The notes below the pieces were generated by a model, which searched no databases, had not been told where the DNA came from, and saw only the letters and a list, made by a program, of their open reading frames with translations. Positions 8,613 to 17,574 of a stretch of 64,000 nucleotides of DNA are shown here, piece after piece (within the stretch, counting starts at the first letter, position 1; each line of letters begins with the position of its first letter). The position numbers and the translations under genes were made by a program. Source of the stretch: Planctomycetota bacterium (GTDB lineage: Bacteria > Planctomycetota > UBA1135 > GCA-002686595); the NCBI GenBank assembly GCA_020638855.1, contig JACKHT010000004.1, positions 62,001 to 126,000 on the forward strand. Direction: 5' to 3'.

Positions 8613-10445
8613 ATGCGCAACGCTTCTACCGAGCGCGATGGGCTCGATTTTCGGGACTTGCTCTATCGCCCCACCTTGGCGCCACTTCCGGCGCGACTCG
8701 CTCCTCGCCGCTCGGCTATCCGCGTCCGCGACCAAGGTGTCGAAGGCGCCTGCGCCGGCTTCGGTTTGGCGGCCACCATCGACTACTTGGCGGGCTTGGA
8801 GTCGAAATCCACTCGACTCGTAAGCGCGCGCATGCTGTACGAAATGGGCAAACGCCACGATCGCTGGCCAGGGAGCGACTACGAGGGCACCTCTGCGCGC
8901 GGGGTGATGAAGGGCTGGCACAAGAACGGAGTCTGCCGTGAATCCCAGTGGCCTTACCGCGAGGAGCAAGCGGGGCACCTGAGTCGCGAACGGGCGGAAG
9001 CAGCCCTACAAACGCCCTTGGGCGCTTACTATCGCGTCCTCCCGCGCCGACCCGATGTTCACGCTGCCTTGGTCGAGGTAGGCGCGGTGTTCGCTACCGC
9101 TGCCGTACACCCCGGATGGCACGCCCCGCGGCGCGGCCGAATCCCTTGGGACCCAGCTTCAGCCACCCAAGACGAAGGACATGCCTTTGCAATCCTCGGT
9201 TACACGCCCGAGGGGTTCTTGGTACAGAATTCCTGGGGCACCGAATGGGGTGGCTGGGTTCGTGGCAAACAACGCTATCCCGGCCTCGCGCTTTGGTCCT
9301 TTGCGGACTTTGATGCCAACGTATGGGACCTGTGGGTGGCCCGCAGGGCGCGACCCGTGGAGAGCCTGCAAGCCCTGGCGACCGGTTGGTTGGGTGAAGG
9401 GCCATCGGGAGCCCAGCGCGCCGAACGAACCCCCAGCCAACTGGAAATCCGTGACCACTATGTGCACGTGGATGATGGGCGGTTTGTCGGTCGGGGCGAC
9501 TATCCAACGGACGCCGCAAGCCTCGCTCAGGCCTGGCGCGGTTCGTTGCGGACCGGCCGCTACCAGCATGTGTTGCTGTATGCCCACGGTGGGCTGAACT
9601 CGCTCAAAGCCAGCGCCCGGCGCGTGGCCCAGTGGAAGTCGGTGTTCGAAGCCAACGGAGTTCTGGCAGTTCACTTTTTGTGGGAAACGGGCTTTTGCGA
9701 GGAGATTCACGACTTGCTGCTGGGGAAACGTGCTTCTGTTGCGAAGCGTGTCCAAGGACGCGGCGAAGGTTGGGACCGTTGGATCGAGGCGCGCATCGGA
9801 TGGGCTGGTCGCGCACTTTGGGCCGAAATGAAACGCGATGCGCGGCGCGCCTTTGCCAATCCCGGGTCGGCTGGCTCACAGTCCCTACAATCGCTGGCCC
9901 GAGCATGGGGCGCGCTGCCCACGGACCACAGGCCGCGGCTGCACCTTGCGGGCCATAGCGCAGGTGGAATCTTCCTCGGGCACCTCTTGTCGGCATTGCG
10001 GCGGGACACCGACTTGGTCTGCGACCAAATGATGTTGCTGGCTCCTGCCAACAACGTGCGACAGTACGAGTCCACCATCCTGCCCGCGCTCCAGTCACGA
10101 CGTCTGCAAGCACTCGCGGTCTACCTACTCGACGATGCAAGCGAGCGTCAAGACACGAGCCTCGCGCTCTACGGCAAGTCGCTCCTTTATCTGGTTTCCC
10201 GCGCCTTCGAGTCCAAGCATGCGGTCGAGCCTTTGCTGGGTATGGCCCGTTGGATGGACGCGTTTTCCACGGACAAGGTCCGCTCCCAGGTAGAATTCCT
10301 GACGCCGCAGACCCACCCGGCCCTCACGATGGCAAGCAGCCACACCGCCTTTGACAACGATGTGGCCACGATGAACTCGCTCTTGGCGAAGGTTCTTGGA
10401 GCCGAGCCGCGGGTACCCTTTGCGCGGACGGATCTGCTCGACTGA
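8613..10445 (+). CDS. Papain-like cysteine protease fused to an alpha/beta-hydrolase-like domain
   Basis: A 610-residue two-domain protein. Residues about 30-245 match the papain (C1A) family: oxyanion Gln41 in RDQGVEGAC, catalytic Cys47, His190 in EGHAFAILGY and Asn206 in NSWGTEWGGW. The Gln-Cys (6) and His-Asn (16) spacings are exactly those of papain. No propeptide and no signal peptide are seen, and the usual disulfide Cys of the QGxCGSCW motif is absent. Residues about 315-600 resemble an alpha/beta hydrolase: LLYAHGGLNS, then LHLAGHSAGG with Ser449 as nucleophile, and a possible His577 near SSHTAF. It is preceded by the ubiD-type gene with 72 bases between them. The role is unknown; a self-processing or defence-type enzyme is possible but unproven. 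Confidence 0.85.
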   Translation: MRNASTERDGLDFRDLLYRPTLAPLPARLAPRRSAIRVRDQGVEGACAGFGLAATIDYLAGLESKSTRLVSARMLYEMGKRHDRWPGSDYEGTSARGVMKGWHKNGVCRESQWPYREEQAGHLSRERAEAALQTPLGAYYRVLPRRPDVHAALVEVGAVFATAAVHPGWHAPRRGRIPWDPASATQDEGHAFAILGYTPEGFLVQNSWGTEWGGWVRGKQRYPGLALWSFADFDANVWDLWVARRARPVESLQALATGWLGEGPSGAQRAERTPSQLEIRDHYVHVDDGRFVGRGDYPTDAASLAQAWRGSLRTGRYQHVLLYAHGGLNSLKASARRVAQWKSVFEANGVLAVHFLWETGFCEEIHDLLLGKRASVAKRVQGRGEGWDRWIEARIGWAGRALWAEMKRDARRAFANPGSAGSQSLQSLARAWGALPTDHRPRLHLAGHSAGGIFLGHLLSALRRDTDLVCDQMMLLAPANNVRQYESTILPALQSRRLQALAVYLLDDASERQDTSLALYGKSLLYLVSRAFESKHAVEPLLGMARWMDAFSTDKVRSQVEFLTPQTHPALTMASSHTAFDNDVATMNSLLAKVLGAEPRVPFARTDLLD

Positions 10446-10449
10446 GGTT

Positions 10450-11109
10450 TTAGAATCCGCGCTGGTGGCGCACGATGTCACCATCCGCCAAGTAGATCAC
10501 GTCTTCGGCGATGTTGGTGGTGTGGTCGGCGATGCGCTCCAGGTGCCGCGAAATCGAGATGAACAGCATCGAAGTGCTGATCGTTTCGGGGTCTTGCTTC
10601 ATTTGCTCGATCAGTCCATCCAAGCATTCCTTGTGCAGCTTGTCGATGCGGTCATCCTCGCGCATGACTTGACGCGCACGGGTGCCGTCTTCGCGAACGA
10701 AGGCATCCAGGGCCGAGCGTAGCATGGCGGCCGTTCGTTCGGTCATCTCGACCAATTGCTGGGGCAGGTCCTGCATGCGGTGGTCGCACAGGGCCTTGGC
10801 TCGCTTGGAGATGTTGACCGCCAAATCCCCGATGCGCTCGAGGTCGTTGGTGATCTTCATGCAGGCCGCAACAAAGCGCAGGTCGCCGGCCACGGGTTGG
10901 TGCAGGGCCAGGACTTTGAGGCATTCCTCTTCGAGGGCCACCTCGGCCATGTCGATGCTACGGTCTCCGCCGATGACCTCCTCCGCCATGTCCGTGCGGC
11001 GCAAGGACAAGGCCGTGATGGAGCGCCGGACGGCCTCCTCCACGCGGGTTCCGAGGGCCAGTAGGTTGCGTTCCAGACTTTGCAGGTCGGTGTGTAGATG
11101 TTTGGTCAT
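10450..11109 (-). CDS. phoU: Phosphate signalling protein PhoU
   Basis: A 219-residue all-helical protein made of two PhoU repeats. The conserved metal-site segments are seen in each: ITNDLERIGDLAVNI in the first repeat and ISRHLERIADHTTNIAEDVIYL in the second. PhoU links the Pst transporter to the PhoR kinase and keeps the Pho response off when phosphate is sufficient. The gene is last in the phosphate module, 16 bases after pstB, as in many bacteria. The stop lies four bases from the end of the convergent protease/hydrolase gene. Confidence 0.95.
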   Translation of the reverse strand: MTKHLHTDLQSLERNLLALGTRVEEAVRRSITALSLRRTDMAEEVIGGDRSIDMAEVALEEECLKVLALHQPVAGDLRFVAACMKITNDLERIGDLAVNISKRAKALCDHRMQDLPQQLVEMTERTAAMLRSALDAFVREDGTRARQVMREDDRIDKLHKECLDGLIEQMKQDPETISTSMLFISISRHLERIADHTTNIAEDVIYLADGDIVRHQRGF

Positions 11110-11125
11110 GGTGGTAGGAACCGAA

Positions 11126-12040
11126 TCAACCGAAGCGGCCGGTGACGTAATCCTCGGTTTCGCTCAGGTGGGGGTTCATGAAGATGCTCTCGGTGGGTCC
11201 GTATTCGACCAAACGTCCCAAGTACATGAAGGCCGTGTACGCGCTGACGCGCGAGGCCTGCTGCATGTTGTGGGTCACCATGAGGATCGAATACTCGCCT
11301 TGCAACTCCTCGATGAGGTCTTCGATGCGGCCGGTCGCGATCGGGTCGAGGGCGGAACAGGGTTCGTCCAGCAACAGGACTTCGGGCTGCGCCGCGATGG
11401 CGCGCGCGATGCATAGGCGTTGCTGTTGACCGCCCGACATCTGCAAAGCGCTGGAGCGGAGCCGGTCCTTGACCTCCTCCCACAGACCTGCACGCTGCAA
11501 ACTCTGTTCGCAGGCCTCTTGTAGGATACTCCGCTTGCGGATGCCAGCGATCCGCAGCGAGTAGACCACGTTCTCGAAAATGCTCATGGGGAACGGGTTG
11601 GGCTTTTGGAACACCATCCCGATCCGCTTGCGGAGCTCAATCACATCGGCGCCGGCGGCATAGATCGACTCGCCCGCCAGGGTCATCGACCCCTTGGTTT
11701 GAACCCCATCGACCAGGTCATTCATGCGGTTGACGCTGCGTAGCAAGGTGGACTTGCCGCAGCCCGAAGGCCCAATCAGGGCGGTCACCTTGCCGATCGG
11801 AAGCGAAAGCGAGACGTTGAACAAGGCTTGGGACTTGCCGTACCAGAGGTTGAAGTCCTCGACGTTCACCACGCAGGGGAGCTCTTCCATTTCCTCGTGC
11901 AGCGAGGTTTGGAACTGGGCGCCCTGGGCAATCGCTTCGAACAGGTTACCGGCCTTGGTTCTGCCCGGACTGGGGGCGACTTCTTCGGGTTCTATCATCG
12001 GAGCATTGGTTTCGATGGGCGGTTGCATGGTGTCGCTCAT
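11126..12040 (-). CDS. pstB: Phosphate ABC transporter ATP-binding protein PstB
   Basis: The 304-residue ATPase of the high-affinity phosphate importer. Walker A is G90-PSGCGKST-98, followed by the Q-loop VFQKPNPFPMSIFENV, the signature MSGGQQQRL, Walker B VLLLDEPCSALDP and the switch His in MVTHNMQQA. About 55 residues before the ABC core are extra compared with typical PstB (near 260). They are Pro/Glu-rich, then helical, and were kept because ATG 12040 is the only plausible start just after pstA. It lies 13 bases downstream of the pstA stop, within the pstCAB-phoU transcription unit. Confidence 0.95.
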   Translation of the reverse strand: MSDTMQPPIETNAPMIEPEEVAPSPGRTKAGNLFEAIAQGAQFQTSLHEEMEELPCVVNVEDFNLWYGKSQALFNVSLSLPIGKVTALIGPSGCGKSTLLRSVNRMNDLVDGVQTKGSMTLAGESIYAAGADVIELRKRIGMVFQKPNPFPMSIFENVVYSLRIAGIRKRSILQEACEQSLQRAGLWEEVKDRLRSSALQMSGGQQQRLCIARAIAAQPEVLLLDEPCSALDPIATGRIEDLIEELQGEYSILMVTHNMQQASRVSAYTAFMYLGRLVEYGPTESIFMNPHLSETEDYVTGRFG

Positions 12041-12053
12041 GGTACGGATTGGA

Positions 12054-13739
12054 CTAGCGGGCGGCGCGGAAGCGGCGACGGAGTCGCGCACGGAGCCAAA
12101 TGGCGCCCAGGTTGAGACCCACGACGATCCCGATCAGGAGTAGCGTCGTCGCAAACACCATGGGTCGGGCGGCCTCCGAGTCTTGGCTCTGGAAGCCTAG
12201 ATCGTAGATGTGGAATCCCAGGTGCATGAAGCTGCGCTGGGGGAACAGATAGGGAGCCTGGCTCAAGTCGATGGGCAAGTCCTGGGTCATTTTGACCGCT
12301 CCGACGAGCATCAACGGTGCGACCTCCCCCGCGCCGCGCGCGATGGCCAGGATCATGCCGGTCATGATCCCGGGTAGGGCTCGCGGTAAGACCACCCGTT
12401 GGATGGTTTGCCAGCGGGTCGCACCGCAGCCATAAGATCCTTCGCGCATCGATTGGGGCACGGCAGAGAGAGCCTCCTCGGTAGCCACGATCACCACAGG
12501 CAAGGTCAAGAGGGCCAAGGTCAACGAAGCCCAAAGGATGCCCCCCTTGCCAAAGGTAGGGTTGGGCAAACTCGCGGTAAAGAACCACTCGTCGATCTGG
12601 GCCCCCACGATGTAGCAGAAGAAGCTCAAGCCGAAGACGCCGAAAACGATCGAAGGCACCCCCGCCAGGTTGTTCACGGCGATCCGGACCAGCGACACGA
12701 AGAAGCCGGGCTTGGCGTATTCCTTGAGGTACAACGCGGCCAGAACCCCAAAAGGCACCACCATGATCGACATGATCATGGTCATGACGACGGTCCCGAA
12801 GAGAGCCGGCCAAATGCCGCCCTGACTGTTGGCGTGGCGCGGATCCTCGGTCAAGAACTCCCGCCAACGGTCCAGGTACACGCCCAAGCGGCCCACCAGG
12901 GTGAGTCGGTTGGCGGGCACCATGCGGTTGATATCCGCCATGGGCCGAAACACTTCGGTGCCATCCTGGAATAAGAATCCGATCTCGTAGCGGTGGTTGA
13001 TCTCTTCTAGGTCAGCAATCTTGCGATCGATGTCGGACTGCTCCTTGGCCAGACTCGCCAGCAGCGCATCCATGTCCGCCAGCGCCTGCTTGTGCTCGGC
13101 AGAGTCGGTCCCGTACTCCAATTCAGCCTTGCGAGCGTTGAGGCGTGCGTCGGCTTGGCGATTGGTCAGTTTTGCCAGCGTGCCCTTGGTCAAGCGCTCG
13201 ATTTCCCGCGTCCGTTCGGAAATCTGGCCACGATGTTCGTTGTAGGCGGCCCACACCGATGCGGGGTCTGATTCCAGGACCTTGCCATCGACCCGGAAGT
13301 AGGTGGGCTGACCGATGATCCGCCCCTCTTCCATCAGTTCGACCAAAACGGCCCACTCGGGATAGGTCGGCTCAAAGTTCGGGTCGGTAACGATCCAAGA
13401 CGCGTGCGATCCCGACCAGCGGAAGTTCTCGCTACGCAGCAGGACTCGCTTGGCGCCGCCATTGGCCTCGTCTGCGGGAACCGAACCCACCTGCTGGATT
13501 TCGCCCAAGTGCTCGGAACCATCGCTGGCGCGAACCTTGGCGATCGGGTCGGGCCAAAACGCGCGCCCGCCTTGGTACACGATCAGCCCAACCATGCCGG
13601 TGATGATCAATACGGCCATCGCCAAGGCTCCGCCTGCCAACCAAACCGCAGGTTCACCGTGGGCAACTTGCGGGACAACCCGCATGGCATCGCGGATTTC
13701 CTTGGCCGACTCGGCTTGTTGCTCGGGGGTTTGGCTCAT
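12054..13739 (-). CDS. pstA: Phosphate ABC transporter permease PstA, with large insertion
   Basis: A 561-residue permease, about twice the size of E. coli PstA. One membrane segment (about 34-56) is followed by an extracytoplasmic insertion of about 240 residues. That insertion includes a long charged coiled-coil-like stretch (about 165-245, EISERTREIERLTK onward). The permease core (about 300-560) has the binding-protein-dependent transport signature, with EEALSAVPQSMREGSYGCGATRWQT as its EAA loop. The start overlaps the pstC stop in an ATGA. Enlarged PstA and PstC proteins are known in some bacteria, including Pseudomonas, but the function of the insertions is not established. Confidence 0.93.
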   Translation of the reverse strand: MSQTPEQQAESAKEIRDAMRVVPQVAHGEPAVWLAGGALAMAVLIITGMVGLIVYQGGRAFWPDPIAKVRASDGSEHLGEIQQVGSVPADEANGGAKRVLLRSENFRWSGSHASWIVTDPNFEPTYPEWAVLVELMEEGRIIGQPTYFRVDGKVLESDPASVWAAYNEHRGQISERTREIERLTKGTLAKLTNRQADARLNARKAELEYGTDSAEHKQALADMDALLASLAKEQSDIDRKIADLEEINHRYEIGFLFQDGTEVFRPMADINRMVPANRLTLVGRLGVYLDRWREFLTEDPRHANSQGGIWPALFGTVVMTMIMSIMVVPFGVLAALYLKEYAKPGFFVSLVRIAVNNLAGVPSIVFGVFGLSFFCYIVGAQIDEWFFTASLPNPTFGKGGILWASLTLALLTLPVVIVATEEALSAVPQSMREGSYGCGATRWQTIQRVVLPRALPGIMTGMILAIARGAGEVAPLMLVGAVKMTQDLPIDLSQAPYLFPQRSFMHLGFHIYDLGFQSQDSEAARPMVFATTLLLIGIVVGLNLGAIWLRARLRRRFRAAR

Positions 13740-16270
13740 AGGGCACGCACCTTGGCACGGAAGTGGCGGCGAACAAGTTCCGCGAGAGTGTTGATGACGA
13801 AGGTCATGCCAAACAAAAGCAGCGCGGAGAAGAACAGGGCGCGGTAGTGGGCACTTCCCACGACCGCCTCAGGGATTTCGGTAGCGATGTTGGCCGCAAG
13901 GGTACGGAAGCCGTTGAACACGTTCCACTCGGTCAGTGCCGTGCTCCCCGCAGCCATCAGCACGATCATGGTTTCACCAACGGCTCGACCCAATCCGACC
14001 ATCAGAGCGGAAAAGATTCCGCTGGTAGCGAAAGGAAGCACCACGCGCACCGCGGTCTGCCAGTGGGTGGCCCCTGCGCCCAGCGAAGCCTCGCGCAGGT
14101 TCTGGGGCACCTCACCGAGAGCGTCCTCGGTGAGCGTGTACACGATCGGTAGCACCACCAAACCCACGGCAATCCCCACGATCAAGGCGTTGCGTTGTTC
14201 GTAGGTATCGACAATCCCGCCGCGTGGGTCGAACCCCAACGACTGCAACAAAAAGGCCGCCCCCGCCGCCAAGGCCAGGGTCACCAACGTGCCCAAGCCG
14301 AAGCGAGCTAGGGCCACCAAAGGTCGAACATCCAGCGAGCGACGCATGGTGAAGACCACCAGGGTCAAAGCCGCGGAAAAGGGCAACAACAGGAAGAACC
14401 AGCCGCTGGCGGCCACTCCTTGGCGGCCATCCAACCACGCTTGGGAGTCTCCACCAAACAGCCAATCTTCGAGCAGCGGCCCCACCCAGGTGGCGAGCAG
14501 CACGGCCAAAGCTGGGCAGGCCAGAATGGCCAACTGCCGCATCCATCCGGAGCGCTTGCGTCGCTGGACCGTGGGTTGCAGCTGCCAGAGATACGCCCCC
14601 ATGAGCAACACAAAGGGAACCAAAAAGAAGAAGCTCAGGGTGGCGCTCAACTGCTGTTGCACGAAGGGCGCGACCACCAGAGCGGCCAAGAAACCCAACA
14701 CCACCGAGGGCAGACCCGCCAGGAGCTCTACCAACGTCTTGGTGGTGGCTCGGGTACGCGAATGCATGTACTCGCTGGTGAACAGCGCCCCGAGCACCGC
14801 AATCGGAGCGCCGAACAGCATGGCGAAGATCGTGGCCTTGATGGTTCCGAAGACCAACGGCCACATGCCCATCTTGGGCTCGTAGTCGTCGCTGCTCGCC
14901 GATGACTGCCAGGAGTGTTCGGGCTGGGTGGACCCTTCGTACCGAATCGGCAGGAACAGCGAGGCGAGGCTTGCTTCGGGGTAGCCAAAGTCGACCCGCC
15001 AGTGGTGCAAGCCCTTGTCGGTCAGGGCGACGATACCGTCCTGTCGCGGATGGAAGGCCAATTGCAGGATGGTCTCGCTCGAAGGCACTTCGAAGGTCTG
15101 GATGGACGTTCCAAGCGTCCCCTGCCAAGCGGTGATCCGACCATCCCTGCGGCCTGCGAGGAAGAGCCGCGAACGCCCCGAGAATCCCAAGGCCGACAAC
15201 GGGGCTCCCGGCTGACCGTAATCTTGAATGTGCGTCAGCTTGCCCTTGCCCCCATCCTCTGGGCGTACTGTGAACCAAGAGCTCAAAACCCCAGCCGAGT
15301 CCGAAACCAAGAGGGTCGAACGCCCCGGAAGGAACGCCATGCGGTCGAGGGCACGGCCACCGGCAACCAACGGCACGGTCTCCACGAGCTCCGGTTTGCT
15401 GAAGAGCAGGAGCGAAAGCTGCGCCATGACCCCATCCGCGTAGGACACGAATGCTTGGGTCGCCCCGGACCCCAAGTAGATGTGCGTCGGCGGGCTGGTG
15501 CGGTTGGGCAACACGTTGGCCAAGGCGCTTTCCTCCAACTCGTACTCGATGTCGCCGGTCATCAAGTTCTCGGTTTCACGCGCACGCAAGAGGTGCAGCT
15601 CGCCCGCGCCATCCACGAACCCAAAGAACTCTCCCGTGGTGGCCACCACGCGGTCCAGATCCACGATCGCACGCTCGACTGGCGTCTGGAAGGGCTCGGA
15701 GATCTCCCAAGTGAAGGTGGTCCGTCGTAGGGAGCCCTCCCCGGTTCGCTCGAAGTACTCGCTGCCAATCAACGCGTGGGCGCCATTCTCGAGCGGGGGC
15801 TGGCCCGCGGGATAGTCCCCCTCAAGCACCTCTTCGGTGTGGAAGCCTATCTCGGCCTTGCAGATGGTTCCGTCGGCAAATCCAAAGCAAAAGGTCTCCC
15901 CAATCAATGGGGTGCAGACGCTGGTGACTTCCGCCTCCGGGAACAGGTCTTGCTCCAAGAATGTTTTGCCATCGGAGAGTTGGATGCAACGCACCCGCCC
16001 TTCGCCCTCCAAAAGCCAAGCCACCGATCCGCCTTCGTCCAACCCCAGGTAGTCCACTTGGGTCGGGGTGGAGGGCAGGCGGCTGTCGGCTTCGCTCTGA
16101 ATCTCCGGGCCTTGGAACAAAGGCCAAGCCACGGAAAACAAGAACACCATCATCAAGGTGACGGCGGCGATCGTGCCAAAGCCTCCGGCACGGATCGCGA
16201 GTTCCGCGATGACCTCGATGATGCGGACGCGCTTGGGGGTGTCGCGTCGGAACTTGGAAGGGGAAGCCAT
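13736..16270 (-). CDS. pstC: Phosphate ABC transporter permease PstC, with beta-propeller-like insertion
   Basis: An 844-residue permease. Helix 1 (about 31-52) is followed by an extracytoplasmic insertion of about 400 residues. It contains repeated strands and GSVAWLLEGEGRVR-, FADGTICKAE- and GRRDGRITAWQGT-like units, suggestive of a WD40/PQQ-type propeller. The C-terminal core (about 475-840) is the normal permease, with LVELLAGLPSVVLGF and the EAA loop EDALGEVPQNLREASLGAGATHWQT. The gene is 110 bases downstream of pstS, behind a strong hairpin, and overlaps pstA by 4 bases. The propeller assignment is an inference from spaced Gly/Asp/Trp patterns. Confidence 0.92.
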   Translation of the reverse strand: MASPSKFRRDTPKRVRIIEVIAELAIRAGGFGTIAAVTLMMVFLFSVAWPLFQGPEIQSEADSRLPSTPTQVDYLGLDEGGSVAWLLEGEGRVRCIQLSDGKTFLEQDLFPEAEVTSVCTPLIGETFCFGFADGTICKAEIGFHTEEVLEGDYPAGQPPLENGAHALIGSEYFERTGEGSLRRTTFTWEISEPFQTPVERAIVDLDRVVATTGEFFGFVDGAGELHLLRARETENLMTGDIEYELEESALANVLPNRTSPPTHIYLGSGATQAFVSYADGVMAQLSLLLFSKPELVETVPLVAGGRALDRMAFLPGRSTLLVSDSAGVLSSWFTVRPEDGGKGKLTHIQDYGQPGAPLSALGFSGRSRLFLAGRRDGRITAWQGTLGTSIQTFEVPSSETILQLAFHPRQDGIVALTDKGLHHWRVDFGYPEASLASLFLPIRYEGSTQPEHSWQSSASSDDYEPKMGMWPLVFGTIKATIFAMLFGAPIAVLGALFTSEYMHSRTRATTKTLVELLAGLPSVVLGFLAALVVAPFVQQQLSATLSFFFLVPFVLLMGAYLWQLQPTVQRRKRSGWMRQLAILACPALAVLLATWVGPLLEDWLFGGDSQAWLDGRQGVAASGWFFLLLPFSAALTLVVFTMRRSLDVRPLVALARFGLGTLVTLALAAGAAFLLQSLGFDPRGGIVDTYEQRNALIVGIAVGLVVLPIVYTLTEDALGEVPQNLREASLGAGATHWQTAVRVVLPFATSGIFSALMVGLGRAVGETMIVLMAAGSTALTEWNVFNGFRTLAANIATEIPEAVVGSAHYRALFFSALLLFGMTFVINTLAELVRRHFRAKVRAL

Positions 16271-16312
16271 GGTAGGAATCGATCCGGGGGGGCAGGGTCT
16301 TTCTAGCAGTTC

Positions 16313-16346
16313 GGGGAGAAGTCCGAGCGTCGCTGGACTTCTCCCC
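16313..16346 (-). terminator. Perfect 12-bp hairpin between pstS and pstC
   Basis: Arms GGGGAGAAGTCC and GGACTTCTCCCC are fully complementary, with a 10-base loop. The hairpin sits in the 110-base gap between the pstS stop and the pstC start. No U-tract follows in either direction. It is more likely a partial terminator or an mRNA-stabilising 3' structure than a full terminator. That would let pstS, needed in excess, be expressed above the membrane components. Confidence 0.7.
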
Positions 16347-16380
16347 TTGGGGTGCCCTCACGGGCCTAAAGGCGAGGAGG

Positions 16381-17394
16381 TTACTCTTTGGCCGCGCCGG
16401 CTTCGACCACTTTGGGCAGTTCGATGCCTACCGACTTGAGAGCCTTCTCGGCGATCTTGGCGGTGATGGGGAAGTAGCCGTCCTCGATCACGCGTTGCTG
16501 GCCTTGCTTGCTGTACACGTACTTCAGGAACTCGCCACGCAGGGGCTCAAGGTCCTTCTTGGGGTCCTTGTTGATGTACACATACAAGAAGCGGGCCATG
16601 GGGTACTTGCCGGTGTAGGCGTTTTCCGGCTCGGCCGCGATGGCTTCGCCTTCGGCGTCCTTGGCAAGGGGCACGGCGCGCACATCGGCGGTCTTGTAGC
16701 CGATTCCGCTGTAGCCGATCGCGTACTTGTCGCGCGCGACGCCTTGGACGACCGAGGCGCTGCCCGGTTGTTCCTTGACGTTGTCCTTGTAGTCACCTTT
16801 GAAGAGCGCGTGCTCCTTGAAGTAGCCGTAGGTGCCCGACGCCGAGTTGCGACCGTAGATCGAAATCGTCTTGTCGGCCCATTCGCCTTCCAAGCCGAGT
16901 TGACCCCAGGTCACGATGTCGCTGGAGAGGCCGCCTTTGCGGGTCTTGGAGAAGATCGCGTCGACCTGTTGCAGGGTCAGGCCCTTGATCGGGTTGTCCT
17001 TGTGGACGTAAACCGCCAGCATGTCGATGCTGGTGGGAAGCGCCGTCGGCTCGTAGCCGAAGGTCTTCTTGAACTCGTCGATTTCCTCGCTCTTCATCAT
17101 GCGGCTCATGGGACCGAAGGTCGATTGACCCTTGATCAGCGCCGGGGGAGCGGTGGACGAGCCTTTGCCGGTGATTTCCACCTGGACTTGGCTGTAGTGC
17201 TTTTTGAAACCTTCGGCCCACAGGGCCATCAGGTTGTTCATCGTGTCGGAACCGATGCTGTTGATGTTGCCGGTGACGCCTTCGGTGGGCTTGTAGTCGG
17301 GCAGCTTCTTGTCGACCTTGACTTGGGCGCTGGCCAAGGGGAGCAGCAGGGTGGAGCCGAGGAGGGAGATCCCCAGAAGTTTCGAAAGGTCCAT
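16381..17394 (-). CDS. pstS: Phosphate-binding periplasmic protein PstS
   Basis: The substrate-binding protein of the Pst importer, 337 residues. A signal peptide (residues 1-23, ending ASAQ) is followed by INSIGSDTMNNLMALWAEGF, the GSST and SRMMK phosphate-loop segments, and later IYGRNSASGTYGYFKEHAL, the conserved Ser-Gly-Thr loop. I chose ATG 17394 because the signal peptide starts there. An in-frame ATG at 17475 would add 27 Pro-rich, basic residues. It lies only eight bases after the predicted -10, so a leaderless longer form cannot be excluded. It is first in the pst operon and directly downstream of a PHO box. Confidence 0.94.
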   Translation of the reverse strand: MDLSKLLGISLLGSTLLLPLASAQVKVDKKLPDYKPTEGVTGNINSIGSDTMNNLMALWAEGFKKHYSQVQVEITGKGSSTAPPALIKGQSTFGPMSRMMKSEEIDEFKKTFGYEPTALPTSIDMLAVYVHKDNPIKGLTLQQVDAIFSKTRKGGLSSDIVTWGQLGLEGEWADKTISIYGRNSASGTYGYFKEHALFKGDYKDNVKEQPGSASVVQGVARDKYAIGYSGIGYKTADVRAVPLAKDAEGEAIAAEPENAYTGKYPMARFLYVYINKDPKKDLEPLRGEFLKYVYSKQGQQRVIEDGYFPITAKIAEKALKSVGIELPKVVEAGAAKE

Positions 17395-17483
17395 AGTGAT
17401 GGGAGGTTGGGTTGGGGCCGGGGGTTGAAGGGGGCCATTCGGTGGCGACCTTCTCCGGTCCTTCGATGCGTGCATCTTCAGCC

Positions 17484-17528
17484 GCCCTACTCAACCCATT
17501 GTTAGCGTTCTATTAAGACAAGGTTAAG
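17484..17528 (-). promoter_or_regulatory. PHO box array and -10 of the pst operon
   Basis: On the minus strand three heptamers, CTTAACC, CTTAATA and GCTAACA, repeat every 11 bases (17528-17500). They resemble the TTAACA-type direct repeats bound by PhoP/PhoB regulators. Ten bases further down is TAGGGC (17489-17484), a candidate -10 at the distance expected for an activator replacing the -35 box. This sits between phoR and pstS and points toward pstS. Confidence 0.7.
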
Positions 17529-17574
17529 GTGCGGCGCCCCACCATCCGCACCTAAGGCCTTTCCCGACAACGAC

